11,812 nucleotides of DNA from Ruminococcaceae bacterium UBA945 (GTDB taxonomy: Bacteria > Bacillota > Clostridia > Oscillospirales > Acutalibacteraceae): assembly GCA_002293315.1 (NCBI GenBank), contig DBCZ01000023.1, forward strand, positions 565-12,376. Direction: 5' to 3'. Positions 6,625 through 11,812 of this stretch are shown one piece after another. Below the pieces are notes generated by a model, which worked only from the letters and a program-made list of their open reading frames with translations, ran no database searches and was not told the origin of the DNA. Numbering within the stretch: position 1 is the first letter of the stretch; each line of letters starts with the position of its first letter. A program made the translations under genes and the position numbers.

Positions 6625-7325
6625 GAAGTACAAAAGCGATTTTTATCAAGCAGGCTAAGGATATTTTCAGAAACCCGATGATTCTCATTGAATTCATCAT
6701 CTTTCCTGCGGTGGCGCTAATTATGACGGAGCTGATCGCAAAAACGAATGACGCGATACCGCCCAACATGTTTGTAACAATGATGGCGTCAATATTTACC
6801 GGAATGGCGCTTATTCCGACGATGGCGGGCATAATTGCAGAAGACACAGAGCGCCAAAGCCTGCGCTTCCTCGTGATGGCTGGCGTGAAGCCGCATCAGT
6901 ATCTGTTGGGCGCTGGCGGATTCGTACTGCTGGCGGGGATAATCGGCTCTGGCGTTTTCACGCTGATTGGCAGCTTTACTGCGGAGGAAGCTCTGAAATT
7001 CCTGACGGTTATGATTCTAAGCGCGGCGGCCTCGATAATCCTCGGCGCAGCAGTTGGGATTTTATCGAAGAATCAGCAGTCCGCAATGGCGGCGAGCATG
7101 CCGCTGGCTGTGATTTTCGGCTTCACGCCTATGATTGCGAGCTTCAATGAGACAATCGAAAAAGCCGCGAGTGTGCTGTATACCCAGCAAATGAACGTGA
7201 TTGTAAATGATTTCTCAGCGAATTTCCCGCTTGCGATAGCGGTAATTGCGGCAAACATCGCGGTGTTTTCTGTGGTCTTCGCCGTGGCGTACAGGAAAAA
7301 GTGGATGCGCACTTCCGCACGGTAA
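6621..7325 (+). CDS. ABC-2 type transporter permease
   Basis: This is the membrane subunit of the exporter. The start at 6621 was chosen because it overlaps the ATPase stop as ATGA; an in-frame start at 6543 would lie inside the ATPase gene. The 234-residue product begins with a short basic amphipathic segment typical of ABC-2 permeases (KAIFIKQAKDIFRNP). About six membrane helices follow, near 21-38, 50-72, 92-117, 125-148, 156-174 and 201-223. The cytoplasmic stretch EDTERQSLRFLVMAGVKPHQYLLG (about 74-97) matches the conserved loop of ABC-2 exporters, where the coupling region is followed by a G-x-x-x-x-x-Y/F-L-L-G pattern. It ends with a basic tail. The complex is probably a homodimer of this protein with two ATPase subunits. 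The substrate is unknown; peptide antibiotics or related drugs are plausible. Confidence 0.88.
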   Translation: MRSTKAIFIKQAKDIFRNPMILIEFIIFPAVALIMTELIAKTNDAIPPNMFVTMMASIFTGMALIPTMAGIIAEDTERQSLRFLVMAGVKPHQYLLGAGGFVLLAGIIGSGVFTLIGSFTAEEALKFLTVMILSAAASIILGAAVGILSKNQQSAMAASMPLAVIFGFTPMIASFNETIEKAASVLYTQQMNVIVNDFSANFPLAIAVIAANIAVFSVVFAVAYRKKWMRTSAR

Positions 7326-7360
7326 AAGCCCGCCCTCGTTCGTTTGCGAGGGCGGGCTTT
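7325..7360 (+). terminator. Strong terminator, probably bidirectional
   Basis: AAAGCCCGCCCTCG (7325-7338) and CGAGGGCGGGCTTT (7347-7360) form a perfect 14-bp stem around an 8-base loop. The hairpin starts at the permease stop codon. Because of its symmetry it also has a U-run when read from the minus strand, and it sits 17 bases beyond the stop of the convergent gene at 7378. It probably ends both transcripts. Confidence 0.9.
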
Positions 7361-7377
7361 CTGTGCTTTTCTGTTAC

Positions 7378-7743
7378 TCAGGCGTCATACCACTCTGCGA
7401 AGCTTCCTTTGAAAGGCGCGCCGTTTGCGGTGATATAGGCGATCACAGTGTCACTGTGACCATTGCTTTTATCACCGTTCGGGGAATGGAAAAAGACGTA
7501 GTCTTCAATGGTCGCCTGCCACGGGGTGCCGTCAGCGGTGATATAATTGATGATGCTGTCCTTGTGGCCCTCGTCTTTGTGACCCTGCTTGTAATGAAAG
7601 AAGGCGTTTCCGTCATCCACCACCTCGGCAAACCAGATTTCACCTGTGTTCCAGGTCTGATACGCAATGAATTTACTGGCGGTTTTGTCATCGGGATTTG
7701 AAAGAGACTCGTTTACGAAAACATACTTTTGATATTTTGCCAT
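7378..7743 (-). CDS. Hypothetical 121-residue protein of tandem 36-residue repeats
   Basis: I do not recognise this protein. A real gene is supported by a strong GGAGGG site 7 bases before the ATG on the minus strand, a near-consensus promoter, and a terminator at its end. Residues 47-82 and 83-118 are two copies of a 36-residue repeat, each running Phe-Phe-His, a hydrophilic Gly/Lys/Asp/His loop, then a His-x-Asp-x-(I/V)-I-x-Y-I-T-A-x-G-x-P core (60-74 and 96-110), ending in an acidic-aromatic segment. Residues about 8-45 look like a degenerate first copy (FIAYQTWNTGEIWFAE). There is no signal peptide, membrane segment or cysteine. The composition is rich in aromatic residues, Asp and Gly, suggesting a small cytoplasmic beta-rich repeat fold. 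The histidine/aspartate-rich loops might bind a metal, but this is only a guess. Confidence 0.82.
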   Translation of the reverse strand: MAKYQKYVFVNESLSNPDDKTASKFIAYQTWNTGEIWFAEVVDDGNAFFHYKQGHKDEGHKDSIINYITADGTPWQATIEDYVFFHSPNGDKSNGHSDTVIAYITANGAPFKGSFAEWYDA

Positions 7744-7769
7744 AATTTCACCCTCCTATAGGATGCCGA

Positions 7770-7792
7770 TGAGATCTGTGATTCAGATCTCA
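7770..7792 (-). promoter_or_regulatory. Perfect hairpin in the 5' leader of the repeat-protein gene
   Basis: GAGATCTG (7771-7778) and CAGATCTC (7784-7791) pair perfectly around a 5-base loop; T7770-A7792 extends the stem to 9 bp. It begins about 10 bases after the predicted transcription start of the minus-strand gene and ends well before its ribosome binding site. It could stabilise the mRNA 5' end or act as a DNA operator. No T-run follows, so it is not a terminator. Confidence 0.6.
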
Positions 7793-7807
7793 CATAAATG
7801 TGATTAC

Positions 7808-7836
7808 ATTCTACATCACTTGCCTTCCCATGTCAA
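7808..7836 (-). promoter_or_regulatory. Near-consensus promoter of the repeat-protein gene
   Basis: Read on the minus strand, TTGACA (7836-7831) and TAGAAT (7813-7808) are 17 bases apart. Transcription would start near 7801, giving a leader of about 58 bases. A CACAT-AA-ATGTG dyad (7791-7802) covers the predicted start, and GTGAT/ATCAC arms flank the -10, so repressor binding is possible. Confidence 0.82.
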
Positions 7837-7883
7837 GATAAAGTGTAATTCTTTTTCGAGACGCAAAATCAGAAATCCGCCGC

Positions 7884-7912
7884 TTTACAAACGCCTATAT
7901 TTATGTTATGCT
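7884..7912 (+). promoter_or_regulatory. Promoter of the hisS-aspS operon
   Basis: TTTACA (7884-7889) and TATGCT (7907-7912) are spaced by 17 bases, with an extended -10 TG at 7904-7905. Transcription would begin near 7919, just ahead of the T-box leader. It diverges from the minus-strand promoter about 50 bases away. Confidence 0.6.
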
Positions 7913-7929
7913 TCATTACAGATTTATAC

Positions 7930-8165
7930 GGCAATGACTGAGAAGAGTAATCTCAAGCTATCATTCAGAGAGGGTGCGCTTTGCTGAAAACACCTATGAA
8001 AGCTGAGGCGAAGACACTCACGAGCTGTTTTGCGTCGCTGAGCGTTGATTTACTCCGTGCTTAGCGATGGAGCAAAGGAGCTGTTTTGTCGATTTGACAC
8101 GGCTTGAAAAAGGGTGGCACCACGGAGATTAACCTTCGTCCCTTTACGGGATGAGGGTTTTTGTT
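7930..8165 (+). promoter_or_regulatory. T-box riboswitch leader of hisS-aspS (GAC Asp / CAC His specifier)
   Basis: This RNA senses uncharged tRNA and lets transcription continue into the synthetase genes. Stem I shows AGAAGAGTA (7941-7949), CAGAGAG (7966-7972) and the distal GGTG/CACC pairing (7973-7976 with 7991-7994) next to GCTGAAAA. The specifier region is GAA-GACAC-TCACGAG at 8010-8024. GAC (8013-8015) occupies the usual place after GAA, and CAC (8015-8017) overlaps it. Stem III is TCGCTGAGC/GCTTAGCGA (8035-8043 with 8059-8067). The T-box AGGGTGGCACCACGG is at 8111-8125. The antiterminator is AAAGGG/CCCTTT (8109-8114 with 8140-8145) plus ACG/CGT, enclosing the seven-base bulge TGGCACC. 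The bulge base after TGG is C, which pairs with G73 of tRNA-Asp. Confidence 0.95.
8131..8162 (+). terminator. T-box regulated intrinsic terminator
   Basis: AACCTTCGTCCC (8131-8142) pairs with GGGATGAGGGTT (8148-8159) over 12 positions, two of them G-U wobbles, and TTTTT follows (8158-8162). Its 5' arm contains CGTCCC, which the antiterminator also needs, so the two structures exclude each other. This is the switch that stops transcription when tRNA is charged. Confidence 0.92.
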
Positions 8166-8216
8166 ATCTTGAAATAACGTAGAGTATTTTCATAGAGATA
8201 TATACAGGAGGTAAAT

Positions 8217-9512
8217 ATGGAGCTCGTAACCAAGGCCCCAAAGGGCACGACGGACATAACAGGCGCGGAGATAGGCCTGTGGCAGACGATGGAGTTCGTC
8301 TTGAAAAGCGAAGCGGAGATGAACGGCTTTTCGGAGATAAGAACACCTGTGTTTGAGCACACGGAGCTGTTCCTGCGCGGTGTGGGCGACACCACAGACG
8401 TAGTGGAGAAGCAGATGTACACGTTTGAGGATAAGGGCGGGCGCTCGATAACCCTGCGTCCGGAGGGCACGGCGGGCGTGGCACGTGCCATGCTGGAGCA
8501 TGGTCTTTATAATGGTGGCTATCCGATTAAAGCTTACTACTGCGGCACTTTTTACAGGTATGAAAGACCGCAGGCGGGCAGAATGAGAGAACTGCACCAG
8601 TTCGGCGTGGAGATGTTCGGCGCGGCGGAGCCGCAGGCAGACGCGCAGGTTATCGCGATGGCTATGGCGCAGTTCGAGAGGCTGGGGCTGAGGGAAGTGG
8701 AGCTTGTGCTCAATTCAATCGGCTGCCCGGATTGCCGCGCCGTCTATCATAAAGCCTTGAAGGATTATTTCGGCAGGCATGAGGAAAAGCTATGCGATTC
8801 ATGCAAATCAAGGCTTGAGCGCAACCCGATGAGAATCCTCGATTGCAAAAGCCCGATATGCGCTGAAATCGCAAAAGGCGCGCCGAAGATAATCGACTAT
8901 ATCTGCGAGGAATGCAAAGAGCATTTTGGCGGCGTGAAAAGGTACCTTGACGCGCTGAAAATAAAGTATACGCTTGATTCCTCGCTTGTGAGAGGGCTTG
9001 ATTACTATACGCGCACGGTCTTTGAGTTCGTCTCAAACGACATTGGCGCGCAAAGCTCAATCGGCGGCGGCGGAAGATATGACGGCCTCGTTGAAGAGCT
9101 GGGCGGCAACCTGACCGCGGCGGTGGGCTATGCGCTCGGCATGGATAGAATCGCGCTTGTGATGAAGGCGCAGGGCATTGAGCCTATCCCCGCAAACGAA
9201 TGCGAGCTGTTCATCGCGACGATGAACCCCGAGGCCGCGGAGAAGGCGATAGTCCTCACTAATGCGCTCCATAAGTGCGGCGTTATCTGCGACACAGAGC
9301 TGTGCGGCAGAGGGCTGAAAGCGCAGATGAAGTATGCCGACAGGATAAATGCCAAATTCACGATGGTGCTCGGCGGTGATGAAGTTTCAAGCGGCAAGGC
9401 GGAAATCAAGAACATGAAAACCGGCGAGAAAATGGAAATCAGCCTCGGCGATGATTTTATTGATGCTTATCTCACGGCGGCGTCAATGGCGGAAGATTTT
9501 ATGGCGGAATAG
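8217..9512 (+). CDS. hisS: Histidyl-tRNA synthetase
   Basis: This class II synthetase charges tRNA-His in the cytoplasm as a homodimer. At 431 residues it is full length. Motif 1 is near IRTPVFEHTELF (41-52), and TLRPEGTAGVARA (79-91) binds substrate. Motif 2 is FYRYERPQAGRMREL (112-126). The two histidine-specific motifs are RGLDYYTRTVFE (259-270) and GGGGRYDGL (283-291). Motif 3 is AVGYALGMDRI (302-312). Residues from about 325 to the end are the anticodon-binding domain. The insertion domain carries cysteine pairs C170/C173, C193/C196, C210/C215 and C230/C233, a pattern I recall as common in Firmicutes HisRS. AGGAGG at about 8206-8211 sets the start. Expression is controlled by the T-box upstream and aspS follows after 9 bases. 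Confidence 0.97.
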   Translation: MELVTKAPKGTTDITGAEIGLWQTMEFVLKSEAEMNGFSEIRTPVFEHTELFLRGVGDTTDVVEKQMYTFEDKGGRSITLRPEGTAGVARAMLEHGLYNGGYPIKAYYCGTFYRYERPQAGRMRELHQFGVEMFGAAEPQADAQVIAMAMAQFERLGLREVELVLNSIGCPDCRAVYHKALKDYFGRHEEKLCDSCKSRLERNPMRILDCKSPICAEIAKGAPKIIDYICEECKEHFGGVKRYLDALKIKYTLDSSLVRGLDYYTRTVFEFVSNDIGAQSSIGGGGRYDGLVEELGGNLTAAVGYALGMDRIALVMKAQGIEPIPANECELFIATMNPEAAEKAIVLTNALHKCGVICDTELCGRGLKAQMKYADRINAKFTMVLGGDEVSSGKAEIKNMKTGEKMEISLGDDFIDAYLTAASMAEDFMAE

Positions 9513-9521
9513 GAGAGAATT

Positions 9522-11303
9522 ATGGAGACGATTCACGGGCTTAAAAGAACCAAATACTGCGGAGAGTTCCGCATTGAAGACGCAGGCATGGAGGCGACTG
9601 TCTTCGGCTGGGTGCAGCGGCAGAGAGACCTCGGGCAGCTTATTTTCATAGATTTGCGCGACAGAAGCGGAATAGTGCAGCTTGCATTTGACGACACGAC
9701 CGATAAGGAAATCTTTGATAAGGCCTTTGCTGCGCGGGGCGAGTTCGTTTTGGCGGCGAGAGGGCAGGTGCGCGAGCGTTCATCGAAGAATATGGAAATC
9801 CCGACGGGCGAGGTGGAAATCTTCGTCCATGAGCTGCGCATTCTCAATGAGAGCGAGACGCCGCCGTTTGAAATCATTGACAACACAACGGCGAAGGAGG
9901 AGCTGCGCCTGAAATACCGTTATCTTGATCTCAGAAGGCCTGTTTTACAGAGCAATCTTCTTATGAGGCACAAGGTAGCAAGGGCGACGAGGGAATACTT
10001 CTATGAGAACGGCTTCATAGAGATAGAGACGCCGATGCTCATGAAATCCACGCCGGAGGGCGCAAGGGATTTCCTTGTGCCATCAAGGGTGCACAAGGGT
10101 AGCTTCTATGCGCTTCCGCAGTCACCGCAGCTGTATAAGCAGCTTTCAATGGTGGCGGGCTTTGACAGATATATCCAGCTTGCCAGAAGCTTCCGCGATG
10201 AGGACCAAAGGGCTGACCGCCAGCCGGAGTTCACGCAAATCGACATGGAAATGAGCTTTGTGGACATGGAGGACGTCCTCGCGATGGGCGAGGGTTATAT
10301 CAAGTATCTTTTTAAGGAGACGCTCGACATTGACATAGCCGTCCCGTTTCACCGCCTGACGTATAAAGAGGCTGTGGAGAAATACGGCTCAGACAAGCCG
10401 GACACGAGATACGGCATGGAGCTTTGTGATATTACTGAAGAAGTGAGAGCTTGCGGCTTCGGCGTGTTCACCGGGGCAATAAGCGGCGGAGGGAGCGTGC
10501 GGGCAATTGTTGCGAAAAATGCAGTGAACATTCTCACGAGAAAAGAAGTGGATAAGCTCACAGAGACCGTCAGAGGCTACGGCGCAAAGGGGCTTGCATG
10601 GGCAAGGCTGACAGAAGAGGCAATATCCAGCAGCTTTGCAAAATTCCTCACGGAGGAAGAAATGAACGCCATCCTCGCCAAGACAGGCGCTGAAACCGGA
10701 GACGTCGTTTTGATTATCGCCGACACAAAGAACAGCAGCGTGCTTTCGCACCTCGGGCTTCTGCGCACAGAGGTGGCGAAGAAGCTGGATATAATCCCGA
10801 CTGAGCAGAATAATCTGCTGTGGATAGTAGAGTTCCCGTTCTTCGATTTCAATGAGGAAACGGGAGAGTGGGAGCCAATGCACCACGCGTTTACCTCGCC
10901 GATGGACGAGTGCCTGCCTTACCTTGAAAGTGATAAGGCCAGCGTGCGGGCGAAGGCGTATGATTTGGTTATCAATGGTCAGGAGCTTTGCAGCGGCTCA
11001 ATACGTATAACGGATTCGGAGCTGCAAAACAGGATTTTCAAGCTGCTGGGGCTGACGCAGGAGGAGGCGAATGAGAAATTTGGCTTTTTGCTGGAGGCAT
11101 TCAAATACGGCGCACCGCCGCACGGAGGCTTGGGGCTGGGGCTGGACAGGCTGACGATGGAGCTTCTGCGCACAGAGAGCCTCAGGGACGTTGTGGCCTT
11201 CCCGAAGGTGCAAAGCATGAAGGAGCTTATGACGGACGCACCCTCGCCGGTGGAGGAAAGCCAGCTTGAAGAGCTTGATATAACTGTTGTGGAACATAAA
11301 TAA
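9522..11303 (+). CDS. aspS: Aspartyl-tRNA synthetase, bacterial type, probably discriminating
   Basis: This class II synthetase charges tRNA-Asp. At 593 residues it is the bacterial form with a GAD insertion domain. The N-terminal OB fold (about 20-110) contains WVQRQRDLGQLIFIDLRD; the leucine L37 after RD is typical of discriminating enzymes that reject tRNA-Asn, whereas non-discriminating ones usually have histidine there. Motif 1 lies around GFIEIETPMLMKSTPEGARD (164-183). Motif 2 is FRDEDQRADRQPEFTQID (224-241). The GAD domain spans about 290-420. The active site continues with ELCSGSIRI (488-496), and motif 3 is GLGLGLDRLTMELL (536-549). GGAGA precedes the ATG, 9 bases after hisS, so the two are co-transcribed under the same T-box. 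Confidence 0.97.
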   Translation: METIHGLKRTKYCGEFRIEDAGMEATVFGWVQRQRDLGQLIFIDLRDRSGIVQLAFDDTTDKEIFDKAFAARGEFVLAARGQVRERSSKNMEIPTGEVEIFVHELRILNESETPPFEIIDNTTAKEELRLKYRYLDLRRPVLQSNLLMRHKVARATREYFYENGFIEIETPMLMKSTPEGARDFLVPSRVHKGSFYALPQSPQLYKQLSMVAGFDRYIQLARSFRDEDQRADRQPEFTQIDMEMSFVDMEDVLAMGEGYIKYLFKETLDIDIAVPFHRLTYKEAVEKYGSDKPDTRYGMELCDITEEVRACGFGVFTGAISGGGSVRAIVAKNAVNILTRKEVDKLTETVRGYGAKGLAWARLTEEAISSSFAKFLTEEEMNAILAKTGAETGDVVLIIADTKNSSVLSHLGLLRTEVAKKLDIIPTEQNNLLWIVEFPFFDFNEETGEWEPMHHAFTSPMDECLPYLESDKASVRAKAYDLVINGQELCSGSIRITDSELQNRIFKLLGLTQEEANEKFGFLLEAFKYGAPPHGGLGLGLDRLTMELLRTESLRDVVAFPKVQSMKELMTDAPSPVEESQLEELDITVVEHK

Positions 11304-11327
11304 AACAGAAAAGCGCGAATAAACAGG

Positions 11328-11376
11328 TATACCGTGTTTCCTGCTGTGAAACAATCATGGCTGCACGGTATATTTT
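11328..11376 (+). terminator. Long-loop hairpin after aspS, possible terminator
   Basis: TATACCGTG (11328-11336) and CACGGTATA (11364-11372) pair perfectly over 9 bp. They enclose a 27-base loop that can form an inner TTTC/GAAA hairpin (11337-11340 with 11348-11351). TTTT follows directly, then GCGTTTCGTT. The position just past aspS suggests transcription termination, although the big loop and interrupted T-run are atypical. Confidence 0.55.
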
Positions 11377-11405
11377 GCGTTTCGTTAAATAAAAAACATA
11401 AAAAT

Positions 11406-11421
11406 ATACTATATATTGTGT
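11406..11421 (+). promoter_or_regulatory. NrdR box upstream of the ribonucleotide reductase gene
   Basis: ATACTATATATTGTGT agrees with the published NrdR box (acaCwAtATaTwGtgt) at 15 of 16 positions. NrdR is the ATP-cone/zinc-ribbon repressor of bacterial ribonucleotide reductase genes. The box ends 9 bases before the -35 element and fits the identity of the downstream gene. Confidence 0.85.
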
Positions 11422-11430
11422 AAAAAGCCC

Positions 11431-11459
11431 TTGACAGCACATTGCATAAGTTCTATAAT
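11431..11459 (+). promoter_or_regulatory. Perfect consensus sigma-A promoter for nrdD
   Basis: TTGACA (11431-11436) and TATAAT (11454-11459) are separated by exactly 17 bases, an ideal match. Transcription should start near 11466, leaving a leader of about 126 bases before the ATG at 11592. Such a strong promoter is expected to be held down by the NrdR box just upstream. Confidence 0.93.
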
Positions 11460-11465
11460 TATAAT

Positions 11466-11556
11466 CGCCACCGGAATGAGGAATTTGCATAAAAAAGCTA
11501 ATGCAGTGCCGAAAATCAACGAAACTTAAAATTATTCGCAAATTAAGGATATGGCG
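11466..11556 (+). other. Possible structured leader of nrdD
   Basis: Two long-range pairings nest. CGCCA (11466-11470), at the predicted mRNA 5' end, pairs with TGGCG (11552-11556). AATTTGC (11482-11488) pairs with GCAAATT (11538-11544). A second GCAAAT at 11559-11564 could compete for the same ATTTGC. I do not recognise a known riboswitch. The stems are short, so this is a candidate only. Confidence 0.3.
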
Positions 11557-11591
11557 GGGCAAATCACATTAACATCGAGTGAGGAAGAGCA

Positions 11592-11812
11592 ATGTTAGAG
11601 GTTATCATCAAGAGAAGCGGAGACACCGTTCTGTTTGACCGCTCAAAGATAAGGAACGCAATCTTCAAGGCGAACGTCAGAAACGCGACGGAGAAATTCA
11701 CCGACGCGGAGCTTGACAGAATCACCGACGAGGTCGTAGAGGAGATTGAGAGCAGGGCAAAAACCCCGACGGTTGAGCAGATTCAAGACGTCGTGGAGGA
11801 GAAGCTCATCGA
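11592..11812 (+). CDS. nrdD: Ribonucleoside-triphosphate reductase, N-terminal ATP-cone (3' end outside window)
   Basis: Only the first 73 codons are present. They form an ATP-cone, the allosteric nucleotide-binding domain that controls overall activity of ribonucleotide reductases. VIIKRSGDTVLFDRSKIRNAI (4-24) matches the usual V-I-K-R-D-G-x-x-x-x-F-D-x-x-K-I-x-x-A-I pattern. PTVEQIQDVVEEKLI (59-73) matches the closing segment, which normally reads like V-E-x-I-Q-D-x-V-E-x-x-L. NrdR also has this domain, but there it follows an N-terminal zinc ribbon that is absent here. GAGGAAG at 11581-11587 serves as ribosome binding site. The class III anaerobic enzyme (nrdD) is most likely for a clostridial genome, but class Ia/II large subunits also start this way. 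The promoter and NrdR box upstream agree with an nrd gene. Confidence 0.75.
   Translation, partial: MLEVIIKRSGDTVLFDRSKIRNAIFKANVRNATEKFTDAELDRITDEVVEEIESRAKTPTVEQIQDVVEEKLI

Noticed and set aside
7246..7701. Plus-strand ORF of 151 codons across the permease end and the terminator
   Set aside because: It overlaps the permease and the terminator hairpin, and runs antisense to the repeat-protein gene, which has a proper ribosome binding site, promoter and internal repeats.
7763..7987. Plus-strand 74-codon ORF between the divergent promoters and T-box
   Set aside because: It covers the leader hairpin, two promoters and T-box stem I, which explain the sequence; the predicted peptide shows no family features and no good ribosome binding site.
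8711..8915. Cysteine pairs in the HisRS insertion domain as a novel metal site
   Set aside because: The same spaced cysteines are, as I recall, common in Firmicutes HisRS, so this is noted in the annotation and not as a finding.
11461..11591. Cobalamin riboswitch in front of the ribonucleotide reductase gene
   Set aside because: Such switches control class II enzymes and B12 genes, so I looked for the B12-box core here. GCCACCGG is only superficially similar and the conserved surrounding motifs are missing.

Overview
The window looks like a chromosomal segment from an anaerobic, low-to-mid-GC Firmicute of the class Clostridia. The evidence is the gene order (mreC-mreD-mrdA-minD-mgsA), strong AGGAGG-type ribosome binding sites, a T-box leader in front of hisS-aspS, a Firmicutes-type HisRS with paired cysteines, and an NrdR-box promoter in front of what is probably an anaerobic ribonucleotide reductase. 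I cannot name a genus. Almost everything is on the + strand. There are no tRNA or rRNA genes, transposases, CRISPR arrays or phage genes.

Region 1 (1-5060) is a cell-shape cluster. mreC (5' end outside the window), mreD and the class B PBP2 gene mrdA encode parts of the elongasome. A near-consensus promoter then drives a MinD-like ATPase and methylglyoxal synthase (mgsA). The stretch after mgsA could fold as a three-way junction, overlaps a possible 19-codon ORF, and ends in a strong intrinsic terminator. No minC or minE is present here, and the MinD lacks an obvious membrane-targeting helix.

Region 2 (5089-7360) is a self-contained regulator/exporter operon. A MerR regulator with a TipAS-like ligand domain overlaps by ATGA an ABC ATPase, which overlaps by ATGA an ABC-2 permease. 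The promoter has the stretched 19-bp spacer typical of MerR targets, with a perfect dyad inside it, so the operon is probably autoregulated and induced by a small molecule, perhaps an antibiotic. A 14-bp hairpin ends it and can also serve the convergent gene.

Region 3 (7378-7836) holds one minus-strand gene for an unrecognised 121-residue protein built of 36-residue repeats. It has its own near-consensus promoter and a perfect hairpin at the start of its leader.

Region 4 (7884-11376) is a T-box-controlled hisS-aspS operon. The leader is complete: stem I, specifier, stem III, antiterminator and terminator. The specifier reads GACAC: GAC (Asp) in the usual position, overlapping CAC (His). The discriminator-contacting base fits tRNA-Asp rather than tRNA-His. 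This is the most informative regulatory observation in the window.

Region 5 (11406-11812) has a 15/16 NrdR box, a perfect consensus sigma-A promoter, a leader of about 126 nt with nested long-range pairing, and the first 73 codons (an ATP-cone) of a ribonucleotide reductase, probably nrdD.
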